Notes under the pieces: generated by a model
Databases searched by the model: none
What the model was told of the DNA's origin: nothing
The model's input: only the letters and a program-made list of their open reading frames with translations
Position numbers and translations under genes: made by a program
Assembly (NCBI GenBank): GCA_012934845.2
Contig: WNNJ02002305.1
Location: 1-64,000 of the forward strand
DNA: 64,000 nucleotides
Direction of reading: 5' to 3'
Origin: Pomphorhynchus laevis
Lineage: Eukaryota; Acanthocephala; Palaeacanthocephala; Echinorhynchida; Pomphorhynchidae
Part shown: one piece after another, positions 60,915-64,000 of the stretch
Numbering within the stretch: position 1 is the stretch's first letter
Layout: each line of letters starts with the position of its first letter

Positions 60915-60945
60915 ATTTGCCACATTAAATAAATTTGTATTATTA

Positions 60946-61180
60946 TTATTCAGCGCTATAGCAAATGACTGTTTAGCCTGCTCATAGTGTAGTAATATTG
61001 GCAAAGTCAAATAAAAATGTCAATTCAAGGCACAATAGCATTTCTGTATTTCCTTACTTAACCGTTTTGATCGTCTATTTACATCAGAAATATCATCAGA
61101 TATATAAGGTCTATCATATTTTTTCAAATTGTTTATGTTTATTTTTTTATAATTATCATATTTTTTTTTGTTAAAAAAAA
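60946..61180. other. AT-rich unassigned spacer
   Basis: On the minus strand it reads roughly NLKKYDRPYISDDISDVNRRSKRLSKEIQKCYCALN before a stop, Lys/Asn-rich like the Penelope fragments, but I cannot match it. It lies between a B1 tail and a B2 tail. Confidence 0.35.
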
Positions 61181-62037
61181 GGATTTATTTTAACGTTGCA
61201 AATGCGTGCCAGCGCACGCTTACATGACCACAACAAAACAAAACTGTGAATCAGGTGTCGAGTTGGTGTGAACGGAGGAGGTGTTTGAATGTGATAAAGG
61301 AGGGAGCGCGGCGGACGTCGAGATGGAGTTGATTTCAGGCGAGTGAGGCGGCGACGAGGAAGGATCGGAGACCGTAGTTGTTGGAGTAATTAGGAACGTG
61401 GAGTAAGAGGGTATGACAGGAACGAAGCGATAGCGAGGTGGGGCGAGTATCGTCTAAGAAAGGAAGGTTGATGAACGATGGGGAGCCGACAGCGATGAGA
61501 CGAAAAGTAACGAGAAGGCGGAGTTTGATGCGGATGTGGATGGTGGGCCAGGAGAGTTGGGCAAAATATGTGGATGTGTGGTCGAAGCGACGGAGACGAA
61601 AGAGCACTCGAACGGCGGTGTTGATTATTCGTTGTAGGGTAGGATGATGGATTTTGGAGAATTGGCGAAAAGGCTAAGGCAGTAATCGATTTTAGGGAAA
61701 AGAAGCGATGAAAGAAGAGACATACAAGAACGGAAGTCGATAAGGGGGGATACGGCGTATGTCACGAAGAATTAAGTTAGACGAGCGGACCTTATCACGG
61801 ACGAAGGGTTTAAGGGAAATGTGATCATCGAAATGGAAGCCTAAGAAAGTGAGATTGTGGACTATAGGGATGATCGATGAGGCAAAATATACAATGGGAG
61901 GAGATATGCTTGGTTTACGGGGAAGGATCCACATTATTTTGGACTTTTCGGGGTTTAGAACGAGATGGAGATTGGAGAGACGTTTGTAGATAGAAGAAAG
62001 ACAGTTGGAGGCAGAAATGCCGATGTCGTAAAAAAAT
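61181..62037 (-). mobile_element. 5'-truncated B2 LINE (duplicate of 45036-45854 plus tail)
   Basis: It has the same 5' truncation point and the same join to repeat R as the plus-strand copy at 45036. The 3' hairpin is at 61204-61219. Coding pieces: IGISASNCLSSIYKRLSNLHL, KIMWILPRKPSISPP (61692-62030) and FRLRRFDHTSTYFAQLSWPT (61335-61607). Two frame changes are present. Confidence 0.85.
61204..61219 (-). promoter_or_regulatory. Family B 3' hairpin
   Basis: GCGTGC/GCACGC stem, loop GCTG in element sense. Confidence 0.8.
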
Positions 62038-62039
62038 TT

Positions 62040-62395
62040 CAATTTTTTATTTTAACTTGATATAAATTATAGAAAATCTAAAAACAATTATTAATTTTAT
62101 TATTTAATTATTAAATTTTAATTTAGCATTATTATGTGCTGTTTATTTTATAATTATATTAAATACGTATACTCAGTTAGCTGATTTAATTTGTTCTACT
62201 GACATGTTATTGTTCACCTGTGGACATTGTTTTCCCCGGTAATATGACCTCTGGCAGAAATACTGAAACTATGTATTATTGGTTACGACTTTACTATTAT
62301 TTTTTTCTTATTTTCAAACAAGTTTGATGAATTATTAATTCTTAAAAAAGGGAGAAGTTTGCATCCCAAGGTGTTTACACTTTAAAATTATTATT
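62040..62395 (+). repeat. Dispersed repeat R
   Basis: Collinear with 29265-29625 and the inverse of 44700-45033. Confidence 0.85.
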
Positions 62396-63072
62396 ATTAT
62401 TAATTGACAACGAATTGAGCCGAGGCTCTTTACAAGCTGCTTCACAAAATAAAAAAGAATAAAAGGAATAAGAGTCTTTTTGTCCCTCCCTCATCAGATA
62501 AACTACTGAAAATCCCACCGTTGTCTTGAGAAGGAAGGGTCATCATCCAGTAGGGCGCAAAAACTTGAAGCAGTAGACGACAAAACGGTCGCACTCTGAA
62601 GCGAATTCCAAGATCGTACGACTCGTTTAACAAAGCAGGAAACTGCATGCATGTACCTTTGTGATTTCAGCATCAGGGTGTGTCCACGAAAAGTAGGTTG
62701 ACCTCTCAGTTTTGATAGATGTGACAGTGGATGATTTTTAGTGTGCAGAATTTTCCAAACAAGAGAGAGATCGCGCTTGTCACGGATATATCGCAGACAA
62801 GGCATATTTAATATCTGGAGTTGTTTCGCGTAGCCATAAATATGCAGCCCTGAGACTAATTTAGTTGTTGATCTGAACACTTTCTCTAATGCACGACGCT
62901 CATAAGTAGTTTCGGGATAACAAGCTGGCGATGCGTATAAGATATGGCTCAAGAAAAACGCATTTGCTAAGGTATGGTAACATAACGGATCTATGCCTAT
63001 CAGAGCTCGACGAGTATGTCCTATTAAGCGTTTTGTGATGCAACACACGTAGTCTGAATGCTTTCGAGTGGA
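62390..63072 (-). pseudogene. Family C fragment (duplicate of the 3' part of element H)
   Basis: The coding from 63072 reads STRKHSDYVCCITKRLIGHTRRALIGIDPLCYHTLANAFFLSHILYASPACYP, RSTTKLVSGLHIYGYAKQLQILNMPCLRYIRDKRDLSL and RQRWDFQ to 62503. It is uninterrupted where element H carries N. The (TAA)n tail at about 62389-62402 abuts repeat R. The 5' side joins another family C copy head to head at about 63072. Confidence 0.85.
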
Positions 63073-63074
63073 TT

Positions 63075-64000
63075 TTTTTTTGACTTCTCCAAAGCATTTG
63101 ATCATGTACCCCATGACAAGTTGATTATGAAGATAAGTGCATTAAAAATCAATCCAATTATCATTCGTTGGATATGCAACTTTCTTTCTGGTCGCACATA
63201 CCAGGTCGCTATTAACGGTACCCTTTCCGAGCATTATCCAGTTAATGCCGGTGTCCCGCAAGGGTCTGTATTGGGTCCTTTGCTGTTTTGTATTTTCATC
63301 AACGATCTACCCAGTGTAATAAGTTCGCATTCATTATTATTTGCTGACGATTTAAAAATTTGGAGAGCCATCAAGTCGAATTATGATCGTAACATTCTTC
63401 AATCAGATATTGACACGGTTCTTAAGTGGGCACGTTATTATGGTCTGTCTGTTAATGCCTCGAAGTGCACTTGCATGCACATTCGATCACGTAATATTGT
63501 TCCAGTGCCGATATATCATCTCGGGGATCGAGTGATTAAATTGGTTTCGAGCTATAAAGATCTTGGCGTATTGATAACGGATGATTTCTCCACTCGCCAA
63601 AACACTGAGTACATTTGTTCGAAGGCCATGCGTATGGTTGGTTTCCTTCGCCGATCATTCAGCTATGTGAGTCCACGTTCTTTTAGAGTTCTTGCAAACG
63701 CTTTTGTACTAAGTCATTTGTTATATGCTTCTCAATGTTCATACCCTCGAACCAGAGATGAGATTAATCGACTTGAGAAGGTGCTACGTAGGGCAACAAA
63801 ATTAGTACATTCTTTGAGAGAACTTCCTTACGAGGACCGTCTTCGGTCTTTAAATATGCAGTCATTATGTGATATTCGTGACTCGCGGGATCTGTGTCTT
63901 GTATGGGAGGTATTTCACAATGAACACCATGTGTTGCGTGGGCTCTTCAACATTCGATCAACTCGAGCTTTGCGAGGTCACTCGTTTTATCTTAGTCGCC
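63075..64000 (+). pseudogene. Family C6 ORF2, partial, runs off the window
   Basis: Open in one frame from FFDFSKAFDHVPHDKLIMKISALKINPIIIRWICNFL through AGVPQGSVLGPLLFCIFINDL, LLFADDLKIWRAI (FADD), SKCTCMHIRSRN, YKDLGVLITDDFSTRQNTEY, HLLYASQCSYPRTRDEINRLEKVLRRATKLVHSLRELPYEDRL and STRALRGHSFYLSR at the window end. No stop is seen over more than 300 codons. It is closely related to C5. It is 5' truncated just before the catalytic Asp motif. Confidence 0.85.

Larger units (their letters stand above)
59771..60945 (+). mobile_element. 5'-truncated B1 LINE
   Basis: It starts mid-RT at SAFDIVDHS and runs to the 3' hairpin (60898-60914) and an A/T tail ending in ATTATTATT. It is head to head with the B2 copy on its left. 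Confidence 0.85.
61185..63072. repeat. Inverted duplicate of 36511-48945 (pre-insertion form)
   Basis: Read on the minus strand, it contains in order the end of element H, the (TAA)n tail, repeat R, a B2 copy with the same 5' truncation and its 3' tail. On the plus strand the same order is 36511-36779, 44281-44700, 44700-45033, 45036-45854 and 48892-48945. The summed lengths agree to within about 10 bases (about 1.89 kb). Confidence 0.88.

Noticed and set aside
1-64000. CRISPR array, operon structure or prophage
   Set aside because: The repeats are transposon copies and tails, no cas-like proteins are present, and all ORFs are of eukaryotic retroelement type.

Overview
This 64 kb window is a graveyard of retrotransposons from an AT-rich invertebrate (metazoan) genome. 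I infer a metazoan from the mix of element types: CR1-like and L2-like LINEs, an R2-like LINE carrying a restriction-like endonuclease, a Penelope-like element and a Ty3/gypsy element. I cannot name the phylum. There is no bacterial gene order, rRNA, recognisable tRNA or CRISPR. Only one reading frame (8223-8726, a small single-pass membrane protein) looks like a host gene.

Working family names. Family A: single-ORF LINE with an N-terminal Cys-rich cluster, reverse transcriptase (RT), CCHC knuckle and C-terminal restriction-like endonuclease (RLE), R2-like in order. Family B: L2-like, two ORFs, AP-type (EEP) endonuclease, subfamilies B1 and B2, ending in a conserved 3' hairpin. Family C: CR1-like, two ORFs, EEP endonuclease plus RT, ending in a (TAA)n microsatellite. 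ORF1 of both B and C opens with the same PHD-like zinc motif and ends with a related RRM-like domain.

Layout. 1-5340: Penelope-like fragments (minus strand) around a degenerate family A copy. 5400-7020: family A and C fragments. 7020-9110: AT-rich DNA with the membrane-protein ORF. 9110-14680: a B2 copy broken by a B1 3' end and then by a nearly full-length C element. 14860-17290: family A remnants. 17290-21690: nearly complete B1. 21690-28830: a C element with a chimeric 5' end, interrupted by a young-looking Ty3/gypsy element (24476-28303). 29166-30285: AT-rich repeat R and a GC-rich island. 30286-34840: nearly full-length B2. 35040-48945: a nested stack (C element H, interrupted by C element N, itself interrupted by an intact family A element; then repeat R and a B2 copy interrupted by a second B2). 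49021-58446: more A and C copies. 58447-64000: B2, B1, R and C copies in alternating orientations.

The insertions can be ordered. The segment 61185-63072 is an inverted duplicate of 36511-48945 with all later insertions removed, so N, A and B2b arrived after the duplication. The most intact parts are the family A element at 41051-44261 (open 993-codon ORF, 14 bp target duplications, poly(A) tail), the gypsy element (terminal repeats differing at one base) and N.

The most interesting signals are outside the ORFs: 5'-leader motifs shared by unrelated LINE families, an SL1-like AAGTTTGAG at the 5' ends of two families, a covarying 3' hairpin in family B, and a possible self-priming arrangement in a gypsy element with 71 bp terminal repeats.
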